A stretch of DNA of 64,000 nt. It comes from Toxonevra muliebris (taxonomy: Eukaryota; Arthropoda; Insecta; Diptera; Pallopteridae). The stretch lies in the NCBI GenBank assembly GCA_963691655.1, contig OY829326.1, positions 73,649,235 to 73,713,234 of the forward strand, in the 5' to 3' direction. Made by a program: the position numbers and the translations under genes. The notes beneath the pieces are model-generated. The model was not told where the DNA came from. It searched no databases and worked only from the letters and a program-made list of their open reading frames with translations. Shown here one piece after another: positions 11,131 to 23,764 of this stretch. Within the stretch, counting starts at the first letter, position 1; each line of letters opens with the position of its first letter.

Positions 11131-13580
11131 GTTAGGACTTAATGGGTTAATGATAGTTTGTCTATTGCAATGCAACTGCGAGGAGGCAATCGTTCCGATG
11201 AACGCAAGTATGAACATCATGGGCAGGACTGCCGTTTTTTGTTTTTGTTGAAATTGATATTGAGGAAACTGACTGTCATTTTTAGATTTAATAACACCGT
11301 CCAACAAACGAAAGTTTTTTACCTTCAACAGAATAACTGTGGTATAATACTGAAAGAGGATAATGTGTTGAAAATTTTTGATGAAGAATGTTATAATCCG
11401 GGACGTCTTAGCTTTGTTTTCTACCTGCATTCCATGGCCCGAAAAACCATGTCCCTACAATCAATAAGCAGTATGTAACTTTATATTTCCAGAAATTAAA
11501 TTTCGAAAATAATCATTCCTTTCTTTAAAATCAAGATTCGAAACTCTTCCGTTTGTCTCTCCCCAGAAAAAAATTCAAAAATAAAATTTTGCACTATACC
11601 CAATTATTGTTTTCCCCCAAAAACAATATTGTTGCTATGAAGCTAAATATTCATCAAAAAGAAATCAAGTTCACACGATTTCTAGTTTATTTATTTAATT
11701 TTGTTCAATACCAGTTTCAGTTGCATAATTGTTGTGATTATCTATGGATAGAGAATAGAAAATAAATAATAATAAAAAAAACCTAATTGAATTTTAAATA
11801 ACTCGCACGAGCCCCCGAAATTAATGTTGATTAAATAAATATTCATATAAATTTGATGGTCGCCGACGATGGACGGCAAATGACCCTTCGCAACAAGTGG
11901 TGGGCAGTAATGATGAAAGCGTGTAAATGAGTAAATTTAGCTAGCCATTGAAGAACGAATGAATGTGTAGGCATTTAAATATGATTTAATATAAAATACT
12001 ACTACACTATATTTAGCTATCCACTCGTATTAAAATTGAAATGTCAAGTTAATCATTTCAAGGCGATTAACTTGAGAACTTAATAAAAATACAACTACAC
12101 ATTTTTAGTACATTCATGCCATTTCAAGACCAAGGAAATGAACCAAAATGTTTATTTATTTATTAATGAAAATAATGAGAAAAATGTGTCGGCAGCGGCA
12201 AATGATGCTATTAAATGAAGCAGAATAATGCTAAATTACACAGTGCAACAAAAACAAAAAATTTCAATCTCAGTTTTTTTATTTTTTTTTTTTTTTGCGC
12301 TAGTCTCAAATCTGAAGTTAGTTAGTTCTCCCAAAATCAGGTTGTAAAATAAAAAAATTGAGGTTTTTGAAGGATAAAAAAAATTAGATTACTTGAGCAA
12401 AAACAGTAAAAAAAAAACAGTAGTAGAGAAGGAAATTTGACAGTTTAGGTATTTTGTTTTTTAAAATACAATAATTTTTGACATTTTTGTAATGGACAAT
12501 GATTTGAAAAATTTTTGTGTTTTTTGCTAAAAAAAAAAAATATTTTAATTTGGTAAATCTAATAGTTGAAGTGCTTGCAGCAAACAACTTTGTCAAGATA
12601 TCAAAATTCGTATCTAATAACAAAATAATTTTTAATCTTTAGCGTTCAAAGACTCCAATTTCCCTACTTGGTGAACAGATTATGATAAAACTGTGGGTAA
12701 TGAGTGGAAAAAACTAAATTGAAATTAGTTGTCACCTTCCTCAAGTTACCTTAAAACCGTTGAAAATTTTGATAACGAAAAAAATAAAACTAAAAATTTT
12801 GTCGTACTGTGTTATTGTTGATAAAATAAACCTTGACCATAACCTGTAAGCAAAAACGGTGAATGAGCAAGTAAGCGAGCGATAAAAATAAGTAATCAAC
12901 TTGACAAACACCGGCTAGCAAAACACTAGCTGTCAAGTTCTGTTGGCTTCTTCTCAATCTGTGTTTGTATACGTGCGTGCGCGCGCAACTTTGCATTGGC
13001 ATTGAAAATAAGTAAATGATACAGCAAAAACAACAACAACAAAATAACATTTTTATTATATTTAAACATTTTGCCAATTTATAGTTCCACATTATTAAGA
13101 ATTGTATTTTTTTGTTATGTATTTTACATAGCATATAATAAATATAAATACGCAAAAAAAATAAAAATAAAAAATAGTGAAGGCTTCTAATAAAATTCTG
13201 TTCAAAATTTTAATTATGAAATAATTGCTTGAATTAAAATGTTTTCTTGCAATATTTTGCCAAATGTTCCATTAAGCGAACACGAAATTAAATTTAATTA
13301 ATTTGATGAGGTTTCGAGCCTATTTTTATTTATACTCATAGATCACAACCCTGCTTTTTTTTTCTTTTTTATAGGTCATAGCAGAATTCAGAAATATTCA
13401 GGAGAATGTCGTTAACATTATGGAAATTATCATAAATGAATTCAACCTTGAATAATTTTTCTACGACTTTGTAAATTTGTGCGCTTTTTCGTACAGGGAC
13501 TATGAAAATTCATCAAAAATACGTTTAAAAATTTATTACAAAAAAAAAGAAGTAATTGTTTAAGGTTTTACTAGCTTAAC
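11131..13580. other. Noncoding, with a GC-richer patch near 12840-13000
   Basis: No gene is supported. The patch at 12840-13000 is richer in GC and has an alternating GTGCGTGCGCGCGC run near 12974. Frames at 11062-11478 are open on both strands but match nothing I recognise. Confidence 0.4.
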
Positions 13581-14186
13581 CCTTAAATGCCTAAGGAAAT
13601 TTAAGGGCTAGTAAAAATGTATTTTAATAAAAAATATATTATGTGTAAAAAAATGAGATAAGAACGAAAGCCTCGATGAGTTTTGCGAAAAAATTTTTTT
13701 TAAGAAGTTATTTATCTAAAAGATACATATCATTTCATACATATAATTTGTCTCAGTTTCAAATTTTTATAAATTCTAAAGTTGTTAATTGACATGCTGA
13801 GAGAAAAGCGGGATAAAATTTATATAAGAGCAAAAGTGAAATAATTTAGTGTGTCAGTGCAAGAATGGCATAAGTAATACGGTTTAGAGTGAAAACGAAA
13901 CGCCTTAAAAGTAAGAAAAAATGGTATAACAATTCTTTCAGAGCAAGAACAGCATAGTTTTTTATTCCGTTTTCGCTCTGAACATATTTCGTTTCACTTT
14001 TGCTCTGAACATATTTCGTTTTGCTTTTGCTCTTAAGTAAAATTATCCCACTTTTCTTTTCAGCGTCTTAATTTAAAAGAGCAAAAGTGGTTTTAAATGA
14101 AAGGTGTGTTATTACAGAATTCATAAAAATGGTATTAGCAATGAGTTTGTTAAAAAACGATAAGAAGCCAGAATGGACATTTAAGG
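13581..14186. mobile_element. TTAA-flanked piggyBac-like non-autonomous element
   Basis: TTAA lies at 13577-13580 and 14187-14190, and the ends read CCCTTAAATGCC and, reversed, CCTTAAATGTCC. The end is almost identical to that of the element at 31050-31561. No transposase is encoded. It contains a nested hairpin MITE. Confidence 0.5.
13789..14067. mobile_element. Nested MITE with about 45-bp terminal inverted repeats
   Basis: TTAA occurs on both sides. The repeats read GCTGAGAGAAAAGCGGGATA on the left and GCTGAAAAGAAAAGTGGGAT on the right, continuing into AAGAGCAAAAG. A short tandem unit containing TTGCTCTGAACATATTTCG is repeated near 13965-14035. It is non-coding. Confidence 0.6.
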
Positions 14187-14190
14187 TTAA

Positions 14191-15458
14191 AGGGCTAGGT
14201 AAACAGACATACCTTTTTTTGGTGCTGTTTATGAAAATTAACAAAAATACAAAATTTTTTTTTTCATTTGAAACGGCAGGTTCATATTAATAAAATAGCA
14301 AACTTTACGTAAAAATTATAATATAAAATATCAAGCTAAATTTTTTGTAAACATATTAAAATAAAAATTTCCAATGAGGAAGAATAGTGTACCTACATTT
14401 TCTTGAATATTTCTGAATCCTCTTGTGATCAGGGAAAAAGTTAAAAGAAGAGTTTATGCTTCGCAAAACTATTTCAATTCCCAGTACTTATTTCTTAGGT
14501 TATGTTAAAAGTAGTAAAAACTCTCCTGGAACAATGAGTGATGAAGAAGACTGACCAGTAGCGTTATATTAAGGAAGGTACTACAATCAACTCAGCCAAA
14601 TATAGGACTCCACAAGTTATATTTGTATACGAATGAAGAATGGTACAGTTGGCACTGCCAATAAAGTGAGTTTAAAGAAATATTTAAGTTTCGATTTTAA
14701 TTTTTCGTCTGTTTTGGAAATTTTATTCTTTAGGGAAAATATTTTTATTAGGTTACTTTTATCCTAATAAAGGTCATAAATATTCTATCCTTAGTCTCCA
14801 AACAGCTCATAGCCTCCTCATGGTGCTCCTTGGATAGTAACTCCCGTCACTGCAAATGTTTGAGGACCCAGTTGACATAATTTGACTGCAAAATAATAAA
14901 GGAAAATATGCCTGCATAAAAATAAAATAGTCTTTCTCATAACCATTATACCATGCTTTTTTTTGCCACTCCAACCTAACCATTCTTCACGTTTGCTGAT
15001 TGCCGAACATTTGAAATTTCTTGCTTAAGCCATCTTTTTAATGGTTTGGTCTGTCTTTAAATTTGAGCAAAAACCTAAGTGTAAAAATTTGAAGTAAAAT
15101 CGTTTGCACTCTTTTCGAAAAATAATGCATTTAATTATTACTAAGCGTAAATTTTCTTCATCAGATATGTATATAAAAGATAAGAGAATATAAAGATATA
15201 AAAAATGGAGGAATTGGATTATCCACTGGTTGTCTACAGCTCCATAGCTATATTTTTTTTTAACGTGTAATAAAGGGCAAGCAAATCAATGTAGGAGCAT
15301 GAAATGTTGTGTCATGATTGTGGAAATAACCATAATTTCAAAGCAAAATGTTTCTATCAAACCCCATTAAAATTCGGGAGCCAAAGGGTTAATATTTTCG
15401 GTTTTTTAATTATTTGTATATTATTTTAGAAGGAAGGTGCTTTCATCCAGCTGGCAGG
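14191..15458. other. Noncoding, AT-rich
   Basis: I see no supported gene. A lone TTAA/CCC-type end (GGGAGCCAAAGGGTTAA) ends near 15391. Confidence 0.45.
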
Positions 15459-15460
15459 TA

Positions 15461-16806
15461 GGGGAGTGTCGTCAGGGTCGGGGCGCTGTCATGATCGGGG
15501 CAGTGTCGTTTTCTCCGTTATATCTCAGTGGCGTCCTTTAAGTTAATATACAGTATTGTTTGTCATGATGAATGAAAATTTTTCATGTCATTTCGTATTC
15601 AGAGTGTGAAGTGTATATATGTGTTAAAAGAAGAAAAGTGAACGCGTTCTAAAAGAAGAGTAAAAAAAAAACTTTTTAAGCAGTGCTAGAAAAAGTAATT
15701 TATTAATTAATAATAACATGAAAACACCAAAGTAAGTTAACTTAAATTGTTCGTTCGATAAGGTTTAATAGGTGGAAATATATAGCATTTCATGGTGTTT
15801 ACATCTGTAGAATATGCTGTAAATGACGTGTATTGTCAGGGTCGGAGCAGCGCTTGTAGTCAGGGTTGGAGCACCGAAAATTTTGTTGTAATGATGCGTT
15901 TTGACTTCGGAAATACATTTTTTTCACCCGTGCGTGTTTTTCATATCATTTTATCGTATCGCATCATGTGAATATTCAAGTATAACAAAACCAGGAACCA
16001 CGAGATTATTTGGGCATGTGACTTTACAGCATTTACACTATGAAATTGCACAAATACACTTAAGCCTCTTAAATCTAACTAAGTTTGAAACGAGAAAGGA
16101 ACTTTTTTTAAGAATAGATGTAGTTGGCACGAGTAACGTGCGGGGGCACCCAGGGCGTTCTCACTCTTGCCAATTACATTGACCTCGCCCAAAAACTTGA
16201 ACTTCTTCCCCTCGTTACGAAATATACTATTTAACCTCTCGGTGTCCAAGGTCACATATTTTTCACTTTTCTTTATTTTAGTTACTTTTCTTAAATTCAA
16301 ATGGAATTAAAGGAAAATCATAATTTTTTAATTTAGCGGTGCTGTGAATCGAAAAAATACAAACGAAACGAGCTTTCATTACACCCATACGAAGCTAATA
16401 AGAAACGAATGTATGCTGTTGCTAGTATTTAGCGAGAAAGGTCATATGGGGATCGGCTGCATACAACCAAGCAGATAAATTTGTTGTACAGGGATCAAGA
16501 AGCTCAATTGGCTCTTTTGGCTCTTTTTCAAATTGTGTTTGTTCTAATGGCTCTATTGGCTATTTTCAAATATATGTGTTTGTTGTATTTTGATATTTTA
16601 CAACAAACACAAGTATTGTTGTATTTCGAACACACATGACTGTTGCATAATATGCTTTGAGCCGATTGAAATGCCGCTTTGACTGCGACAACTCAATTGC
16701 TTGCATCGAATGTAAAAGAGAGTAGCACTTAAAATGTGATGACGGCAAGTTTTTTTTTTTTATCTGCCAGAGTTCAAAATATGCTCCAACCCTGACGACA
16801 TTACCC
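15461..16806. mobile_element. Candidate pogo-like non-autonomous DNA transposon
   Basis: The left end GGGGAGTGTCGTCAGGG follows TA. The right end, reversed, reads GGGTAATGTCGTCAGGG, giving a terminal inverted repeat of about 25 bp with mismatches. Two internal copies of GTCAGGGTYGGAGCA lie near 15838-15878. The G-rich end after TA resembles the better preserved element at 19103-20013. The right-hand TA duplication is not preserved, and no transposase is recognised inside. Confidence 0.45.
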
Positions 16807-16869
16807 GAAATATCGAGCTGACATCGGTAATAACTTCAATCGATGGATCACGATTTTTCTAAGTGACCG

Positions 16870-17840
16870 CTTTATCCTTATTGTGATAGATGGTGTTACT
16901 TCGCCGAGGCACTTGGCAAGTGCGGCAGCGAAGAGCTTCGGCTTTGTAAGAAATACCTTACTCCGACTGATATACACCACCTTTATCCGAACCCAAACGC
17001 AACTATGGGCAGGAGCTTCTCGACCGCAACTAGAGCTCTTGGACCGTATTCAACATCGAACGATAAAGCTAATAGGAGACAATGGGGTTTCTAGCTCTAT
17101 TGACTCCTTGGAACACCTTAGAAACGTGGCTTGTGTGACTCTGTTCTACCGATATTTTCATGGTAGATGTTCCGCTGAGATACGGAAAAATTGTTGCACT
17201 ATTTTCTCAGAGAGGCCGTGCGTTAATTGATTGGTTCGCCTCTCTAATACAGCTAGAATGTTTCAAGCTGAAATATTAGCAATTACGAAGGTGTGTAAGA
17301 TACTAGAGAACGGATCACTAGTTTAAAACAAATATCGCTATCCTATCAAAAAGCTAGGCAATAATCATGGCTCTTGATTCGGCTGTCACAACATCTAATC
17401 ACTAGAGAGTACAAGGAGAGTCTTACGGGTGCAGCTCGGCAGCACAATGTTGCTTTAATGAGAATTCCCAGACATCGGAGCATAGAGGGCAATAAAAAAG
17501 TAGACGAGTTGTCCAGGAAGGGCTCTACCCTTCAAGAATCTCAAACTTAGTTAGCATTCATACAACTAAGCTCAGTCAAGAATGAAATTTGGAATGATGG
17601 AACTTAGTTGCAGCCTGTGGGACTAGCAGAGCGTTATAACCAAACTTCAATTTCAGGAAGTAATCACAACGTATCAAGAAGCAAACAGCCAAAACGGAAA
17701 TACCATAAAATTTCCACTTTTTGGTAGCTGTAATTACTTGGATGAAAACAAAACTATATTTCATTTTCTGTGCGAATGCCCTGCTTTAGAATGAACCTGA
17801 GCGAACTATCCGAAATATGTAAACTTCCTAAACCTATCGG
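16870..17840 (+). pseudogene. LINE relic: RT C-terminus plus RNase H, plus strand
   Basis: The segment near 16895-17200 reads SPRHLASAAAKSFGFVRN, LLRLIYTTFIRTQTQLWAGA, LELLDRIQHRTIKLIGDN and ACVTLFYRYFHGRCSAEIR, the standard C-terminal part of a non-LTR RT. A decayed RNase H follows: MFQAEILAITKVCKILEN near 17258 and RIPRHRSIEGNKKVDELSRK near 17462. Many stops and shifts are present. The 5' part is missing. It is a different, older copy from the LINE at 1455-3193. Its 3' end is uncertain; noncoding tail-like sequence continues to about 18000. Confidence 0.8.
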
Positions 17841-17844
17841 AAAG

Positions 17845-19100
17845 AATATGATCCTCTCGTAAGGGCTAATAAACCATCTACTCCAACACAACCATAATGA
17901 AACCATAATAAAGTAACCAAATAAGCGAAATGGCAACCTCGCTCGAGGTTAACCAGGTAATTTTAAATAACTTAAAGAAAGCAACCTCCATCCTAACCCT
18001 CACTCTCTCCCTCTTACCTTTAGTTATTTATTTTCCTCAAAAATTTTTTTCTTGTTGTCAGGTTTTTGAAAGATTCGAAAATATATTTTATTCATTTGAT
18101 TTAAAAAAAAAACAAACTTTTATTACAAAAGAGAAATTAATTTTAGTTTCACATGACTACACATGAGGTAATTTTATTAAAAATTATTGCTGACGCATGC
18201 CTGCAATTCTATTCGGTCGGCAGAAGCTGATTTGTTTATTATTCACTTTATCATATTTCTCCTTCCTTAATACATTTTAAATTAATTTCACAGACACATT
18301 TTTGTACTTTTTTCTTACTTTTTATTTTATTTTAGATTGCTAGAATTTCAATTTCTAAATAGAAGCACAACAAATAATAAAATAAACTAAACTTAAAAAG
18401 AAAAAAAAACAATGAAATAAAAATAAAATAACAGACAATAAAGCACAAAAACGATTAGCAAAGCAAAAATGCCCAGCAACAACAACAAAAGCAACAACGA
18501 TGACAACAAAAATGAGACATGCCAAAAATAAGTACAAAAAAAAAAGAAAAAATCAAATAAACACACATATTCGCACACACATACACACACAATCTAACAA
18601 ACGATCGTTATGTATTCGAAATATATTTTGTATATAAAATTTTCAAGGTTAGGGTTATCATATTGCCAAGATCAAGGCGAACTGTGCCACGTAACACTAG
18701 CAAATGCGAACGCAGCGGGCTGGCGGTCAGGCAAACAAGCAAGATCAAACAGAGAGATCAAGTGAAGAGCAGTTAGCTAGAGAATTGCGCGAACGGATGC
18801 GGACGTAGACAACAACGACATCGGCATATGTATGTAGACACGGGGGCAAATAATCTAAGCACGATCGATTAAATGTGCCGGGTATTTTTATTTTCATATA
18901 TATATATATATTTTTTTTTTTGTGAATGAATGAATGAATGAATGAGCGCGAGTGACAATCAGTTCGAATGCCGTAACAATCAAATTGAGATTTTTTGATG
19001 AATTGCTGATAAGAAAATTAAGTTCATCATATTATAATTTAATTTTACTGGAATATAATTATTAGAATTAAATTTTGTCATTAGAAAATATTTTTGCATG
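17845..19100. other. Noncoding; A-rich and (CAA)n tracts, (GAAT)n at about 18926-18945
   Basis: No coding gene is supported. The frames near 18355-18590 come from CAA repeats and A-rich DNA. A GC-richer patch at 18655-18870 is listed separately. Confidence 0.45.
18655..18870 (+). promoter_or_regulatory. Candidate unique, promoter-like GC-richer patch
   Basis: This 200-bp stretch is clearly less AT-rich than its surroundings, holds no repeat I recognise and contains AGCAGTTAG, an initiator-like string, followed about 30 bp later by GCGGACGTAG, which resembles a downstream promoter element. Fly 5' UTR or promoter regions often look like this. No linked coding exon was found, so the call is weak. 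Confidence 0.2.
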
Positions 19101-19102
19101 TA

Positions 19103-20013
19103 GGGGAATGTGGGGAATGTCGAACCACACTTTGATTTTGACTGATAACTCACCCTAAAATCGTAATTTTTCAAAATTTGAGAAATGAAGGTTAAACTAG
19201 AAGCAAAATGCCACGTTTTGGGAGTTGCAGAATTTAAAAATTCGAATTTGTTGTAAAGTTTTAAGAATTATAACAAAATATTCGATTTTGTCATTTTGAA
19301 AAATCGTGGGTAATGTCGAAACACTTTGCAAATTGAGAAAATTCGAACAAATATTGATGTAAAACGTTTATTTATGACTTCGTTATGAAAAAACATAAGA
19401 TTTGAATGAAAAATATGGAAAAAACATCGATGTTATTTATTCGGAGTCGCAGTTTTTGCATGTGAAATAGCCACCAGTAATGTGTACACATCGCAAGTGA
19501 GCAGCTCGATCGCATTCGTTGCAATGAATCGTGTTGTTTCGGTTCTGCTTCTTAGCAAATTTTTTGCCGCAAATGATGCAGGAATCATGATCTACGTCTT
19601 CATCAGAAGTTTTTGGCTCTTGTTCGATATTCCCCACAAAAAGTGATTTGTTATTTCCCAGAAGCAGTGTTCTACAAAATAGCCGCCCATGAGTCGCAGA
19701 ACTAAATTTCATGCAAAAAAAAATTTTTGACTGTAAATAATATTCACACACAATGATTTGAAAAATATTTACCTGCTTGGTTTTACGCAAAAATGTTGAA
19801 AAAGCAATGTAATTTTAAAACACAAAAACACTTTTGGAATCTCAAAAATCACTTGATTATCACAGACAGCTCATCGGTTCGACCACTAATGAAAAAATGA
19901 GATGAAGCTGAAATAATACGATGGCGAAAGTTTCGTATAGATCGAATATCACATAATGCAGATAAAACTAATGGTTCGACATTCCCCATGGTTCGAAATT
20001 CCCCACATTCCCC
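19103..20013. mobile_element. pogo-like DNA transposon derivative, 911 bp, TA-flanked
   Basis: TA occurs at 19101-19102 and 20014-20015. The terminal repeats share GGGGAATGTGGGGAAT and continue into TCGAACCA on both sides. At the right end the unit is doubled (a second CATTCCCC...GGTTCGA block near 19977). The inside retains a minus-strand PHD-like exon but no DDE core, so it is an internally deleted copy. Confidence 0.75.
19437..19660 (-). pseudogene. C-terminal PHD-like zinc-finger exon of a pogo-type transposase
   Basis: On the minus strand the frame reads EQEPKTSDEDVDHDSCIICG, then a cysteine/histidine pattern CxxC ... CNECDRAAHLRCVH ... YFTCKNCDSE and a stop. The spacing Cx2C-x13-Cx2C-x4-HxxC...Cx2C fits a PHD finger. 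In insects such fingers occur at the C-terminus of pogo/jerky-type transposases (established family knowledge). Here the finger is the only coding remnant between matching terminal repeats. The catalytic part is gone and no start codon can be assigned. Confidence 0.6.
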
Positions 20014-20015
20014 TA

Positions 20016-21178
20016 CATTAAGGTGTCTCAAGCTCCTTACCAAAAACAAAGTTTTTATTATACCCTCCTCCAAAATACTTATTTCAGCTCTAGCTATGAG
20101 CCGTCATGAGCTGGACCGTTTTGTAAAAATCTATAAAAAACGCCTTTTCTATGGCAAGATTTTTCATTAGGTTTTGCATCAAAACATTTGAAAATTTAAG
20201 ATAATTTCAATAATTTTATATAAAAGTTTAAATTGGCTTCCGATTCGAGTGATGAATGACAAGTCTTTAGATAAGAGTTTTATTCCTTTGTGTGATTTTT
20301 TTTTTAATTTTGCGCGATTAAATGAAAATCGCATAAAAACACAAACAAACTTATTATTATTTCAAAAATATATATTTTTGAGAAATAATTTTTAAATATT
20401 TTTGAATTTCTATAATTGTACATTAGTTTCGCCAAAAATAACCTAAGGTGAACGACATGAGCAGTCTTCAGTATTAGCATTTTCTTTCCTTCTAAGGCTG
20501 ATTTTAAATGTGCAAGAAAATTGCTGCAATTTTTCTCAGAAAATTTTTTTAAAAGCGAATTGCCATGTCCCCGTTTCCACACGACAAGTTTTCTTGTCGC
20601 CAAGCTTCCAATTCTCTTTCGGACTTGTCAATTGCTTTTTCACACAGCTATATTTCTTGGGCAAACCTGCCCAAGAAAAGTAAAATTTCAAATGAAAAAT
20701 GTCTATTTTTCCTAATGAGAAGCCAATATCAATGCGCATCTAACTTAAAATGACAAATAAGAATAAAAATAATTTGGTTTCCTTGGGGTCTGAATTTCAT
20801 AATAATTTTTGGTCTGAATTTTGGTGAAATTTTGGCGTGGTCTGTAGTCAAAGATTTAGTCTAGATTTGGTTCAGGGTTTGGGTTTTATTTTTGGTCTAA
20901 CTTTTAATTTGTTTTTTTTTTTGGTCTGTGTTTGATCTGAATCTAGATTTGTATTTTAAAATTATTTTTAGTCCGGGGCTAGATTTTGTTTCCGGTCTTG
21001 TCGCTAGTCTCGCCTGCTCTGGAAATTTTTCCTTTTTTTCACTTTACATCCTATACAATTTTTTTGATAACTCGTAACTCTGGATACTAGATAGAGAATT
21101 TTTTTTTCTGGATGAAGGAAAAAATTGCCTACAATTTGGAAATTTAAATAAATATTCCTTCATAAGAAAAAATTATTT
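20016..21178. other. Noncoding, with short perfect palindromes near 20579 and 20665
   Basis: The palindromes CGACAAGTTTTCTTGTCG and TTCTTGGGCAA...TGCCCAAGAA lie within 110 bp of each other and may be the core of a tiny foldback. No gene is seen. The stretch near 20770-21000 is TTTGGTCT-rich. Confidence 0.4.
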
Positions 21179-21179
21179 A

Positions 21180-21426
21180 TGTTGTCAATAACTTTTATTT
21201 TGTAAGAAATATTTTTTACGTCCACTTATAATAATTATGAATGGATAATATTTTTTACGTTAACGATAACTTTTATTTTGCAAGAAATACATTTTACGTC
21301 CACTTGTAACTATTATGAGTGAAGAATTCAATTTTTATTGATTTATAATAATTATGAGAAATTTATTAATATTTATAATAACTACTATTTTGTACAAAAT
21401 ATTATTTACGTCTATTTATACGTATT
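21180..21426. repeat. Degenerate tandem repeat, unit about 82 bp, 3 copies
   Basis: Each unit contains AATAACTTTTATTTTGTAAG and then TTTTTTACGTCCACTTATAA. Copies begin near 21187, 21268 and 21373. It is non-coding. Confidence 0.6.
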
Positions 21427-21430
21427 TATA

Positions 21431-21485
21431 TAGGGTGATACCATCCCGATGACCAATAGGAGAGGTGGTGACGGAATCACCCTAA
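21431..21485. repeat. Small inverted repeat (TAGGGTGAT...ATCACCCTA)
   Basis: The ends TATAGGGTGAT and ATCACCCTAAATA enclose about 40 bp. It may be a miniature element or its relic; no second copy was seen in the window. Confidence 0.4.
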
Positions 21486-21559
21486 ATAGCAGGAATTGTG
21501 GATTATTCAAAAGCATTATGATTAAGTTTTACGAACAAAATGCTTGCCAACTTATCTTC

Positions 21560-22130
21560 AGATATATTATATCTTTAGTCGGTTAATACCAGAGTTTTCG
21601 TTGCCTACTTCCTCAACTGAAGATGAATCTACCTCCACTCCTTCAGCGATTCCCTAAGCAATGACGAAGAGCTCTGATTGCTGGACTCATCCAACATCAA
21701 ATGACTGCTCACGTTGCTAGTGCTAGGAAACACAGGAGGGGAATTGCCTCTAAAAATGTTGTTTGGCTGAAAACAATTGAAAGTATTTACGAATATGCTG
21801 CTTGGCGTTTCCCTTAACAAAACTGGATAATTTTGATGCCGCCTCGGACTCAATAGCCGTAAGTTGCATTTTGAAGGTGAACAGCGTGCCTTAAAAAAAT
21901 CGCCCAAAAATAGTTGCTCCCTTTAAAGTTTGAGAGTGATTTCATTAACTGGTCTCAATGCTGATACTAATTCCTCAATCTTGTGCCATTCTTCCTCCTG
22001 CAGTGGATTTTTTAAATGCTCTAAACAAACATATTTAAATTTTAGTAGTGGAGGTAATGCAAAAGACTTTAAATCTGTTAGTGCAGATTCGATCCTGGGG
22101 AAATATGCAAAATTTTATAAATAAGTATTT
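21560..22130 (-). pseudogene. hAT-like transposase fragment with frameshifts
   Basis: On the minus strand the sequence reads AYFPRIESALTDLK, then WHKIEELVSALRPVNEITLK, REQLFLGDFF, and in a shifted frame FKMQLTAIESEAASKLSSFV and NAKQHIRKYFQLF. It ends with SSSVEEVGNENSGINRLK. The pattern W..IEEL..AL.P....T..LQ.EQ...GDFF is typical of the middle of hAT-family or BED-type transposases. The single-frame open stretches only partly overlap it, so at least one shift near 21890 and another near 21650 are needed. The DDE residues and dimerisation region cannot be assigned with confidence. Confidence 0.5.
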
Positions 22131-22134
22131 TTCT

Positions 22135-23764
22135 TTTTATTTATTTATTTCTTTTATAGGGTAGAGATCCCTGATCTTAATGATATTTTAATAAAAAAAA
22201 ATGGAAAGACTGAAAGGTAAAAAAGAAATCAAAAAAATCAACCCCTCCGTGGCTCAAATTAGCATCCCCCAATTCTAAGATCTGCGTTCTACACCCAGAC
22301 TTGCTTTCGCTCCAATGGCAAATTACATAATTCAAAAAGGAAAAGCTGAAAACTCTATTGGCGAAATTAAATTTTCTTCCCTCTAATATTTTTTTTTTTG
22401 ATCAACGATCAAAATATGTGAGATTTTCATCGGCAAGGGAAGAGGGGCTTTAACCAAACTCCCCCCACCCATCCCTCCTTTAGATCCCCTAGTAGTGAAA
22501 GCTGTGTTCGAAAGCGTTTGGAGTAGTAGGAGTGTCCCTTGACAGACCATTAATCAGCTGGGGTGATAAGAAAATATCATAATTAGGCACTATGACTGAT
22601 TTCGTCCTTAAGCTCATTAGAGACGTAATAGTGCATAACAAACTTTTTTTTATTATTTATTTCATCCTCGTATTTGCCGTTAAATTTTTTATATTTACAA
22701 TTTTTCCTAATTTTTCTTCCCCGTTTTTGTCCTCTCTCATAGAAATATGGTATGCGACAGCGGACATGATCTCTGAAACTATGTGATGCAGATATTTATT
22801 GCAGTTGCGTTTTTAGAGATTTTTTAGATATTTTCATTAAATTAAACATATTTCTAGACTTAACCCAAATTTCGTTAAAAACTTATCATTTTCGCTTGCA
22901 AAATTAACATTTTCTTCAGTTTCTTCTTGAATTTTAATTAATATCAAAATAAAATGTAGGTACTACGTCATTTCCATTTACAAAAATAAAAAACAAAAAC
23001 CTATTTTAATTTGTTTCTACAATTTCAATGAACTTTTTCTAAAAGAACAATAAAATTTATTGCAAATTGAGTACACAAAAAAAAAAGAAGAGGGCAAATA
23101 CAAAATAAATTTACATGTGCGCAAATGCAGTTGAAGTGAATAAAAAAATTATTTATTTACATAATTTGTTTATTTTTATTTTTTAGAATAAAATAAAATT
23201 GCACTTATTCACCCAACGATGGTGTTGACGTCGAAATTACAATTTTTAATACATTTTGTATATATAATTATTTATTTAATTTTTTTCGAGTGCAACTCAT
23301 CAAAATATATGGGGGGAGTTTAAAATCACAATTCCTGACGGGGAAAAATGCCCGAATAGAAAAAAATGCCCAAATGTAAAATGAAAAACAAAATCACGTA
23401 TTGAAAATACATTTCAGTACATACGAAAAAAAGACAAAAAATAATTACGCGCGTGCCTATGAAATGGCTAACACTACTTTAAAACAACAAAGCTAAAAAA
23501 AAAATGCATTGAATCCGATAGTAAAACTGAAATTATTAGAACACAAATTTCGAATGCCTCATAAAATTTGCAAAGAATAAAACACCGAAGCAAAATATAG
23601 AACAAAAATCGAAAAGGAAAGAAGCGTGCCAAGAATATTTAGTAAGAAACGAATGAGAAAAGAAAAGCGCTCTAGAGTAACGAATTTACAATTGAAAATG
23701 TGTGAAGAAAAAGGCAGACTCCGAAAATTCGAAATAAATCGGTAATAGAATATTGAAAATTCGT
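22135..23764. other. Noncoding, AT-rich
   Basis: No supported feature was found. The frames are low-complexity or run through A/T tracts. Confidence 0.45.

Noticed and set aside
11062..11478. Small secreted protein (minus-strand string PMMFILAFIGTIASSQ looks like a signal peptide)
   Set aside because: Open frames exist on both strands, no mature domain or splice partner was found, and the hydrophobic string can arise by chance.
12790..13155. 121-codon minus-strand frame rich in Cys
   Set aside because: The Cys run comes from a CAA/ACA repeat read in antisense; no conserved domain.
18355..18590. Hydrophobic minus-strand frames resembling membrane proteins
   Set aside because: They are produced by A-rich and CAA repeats read in antisense.
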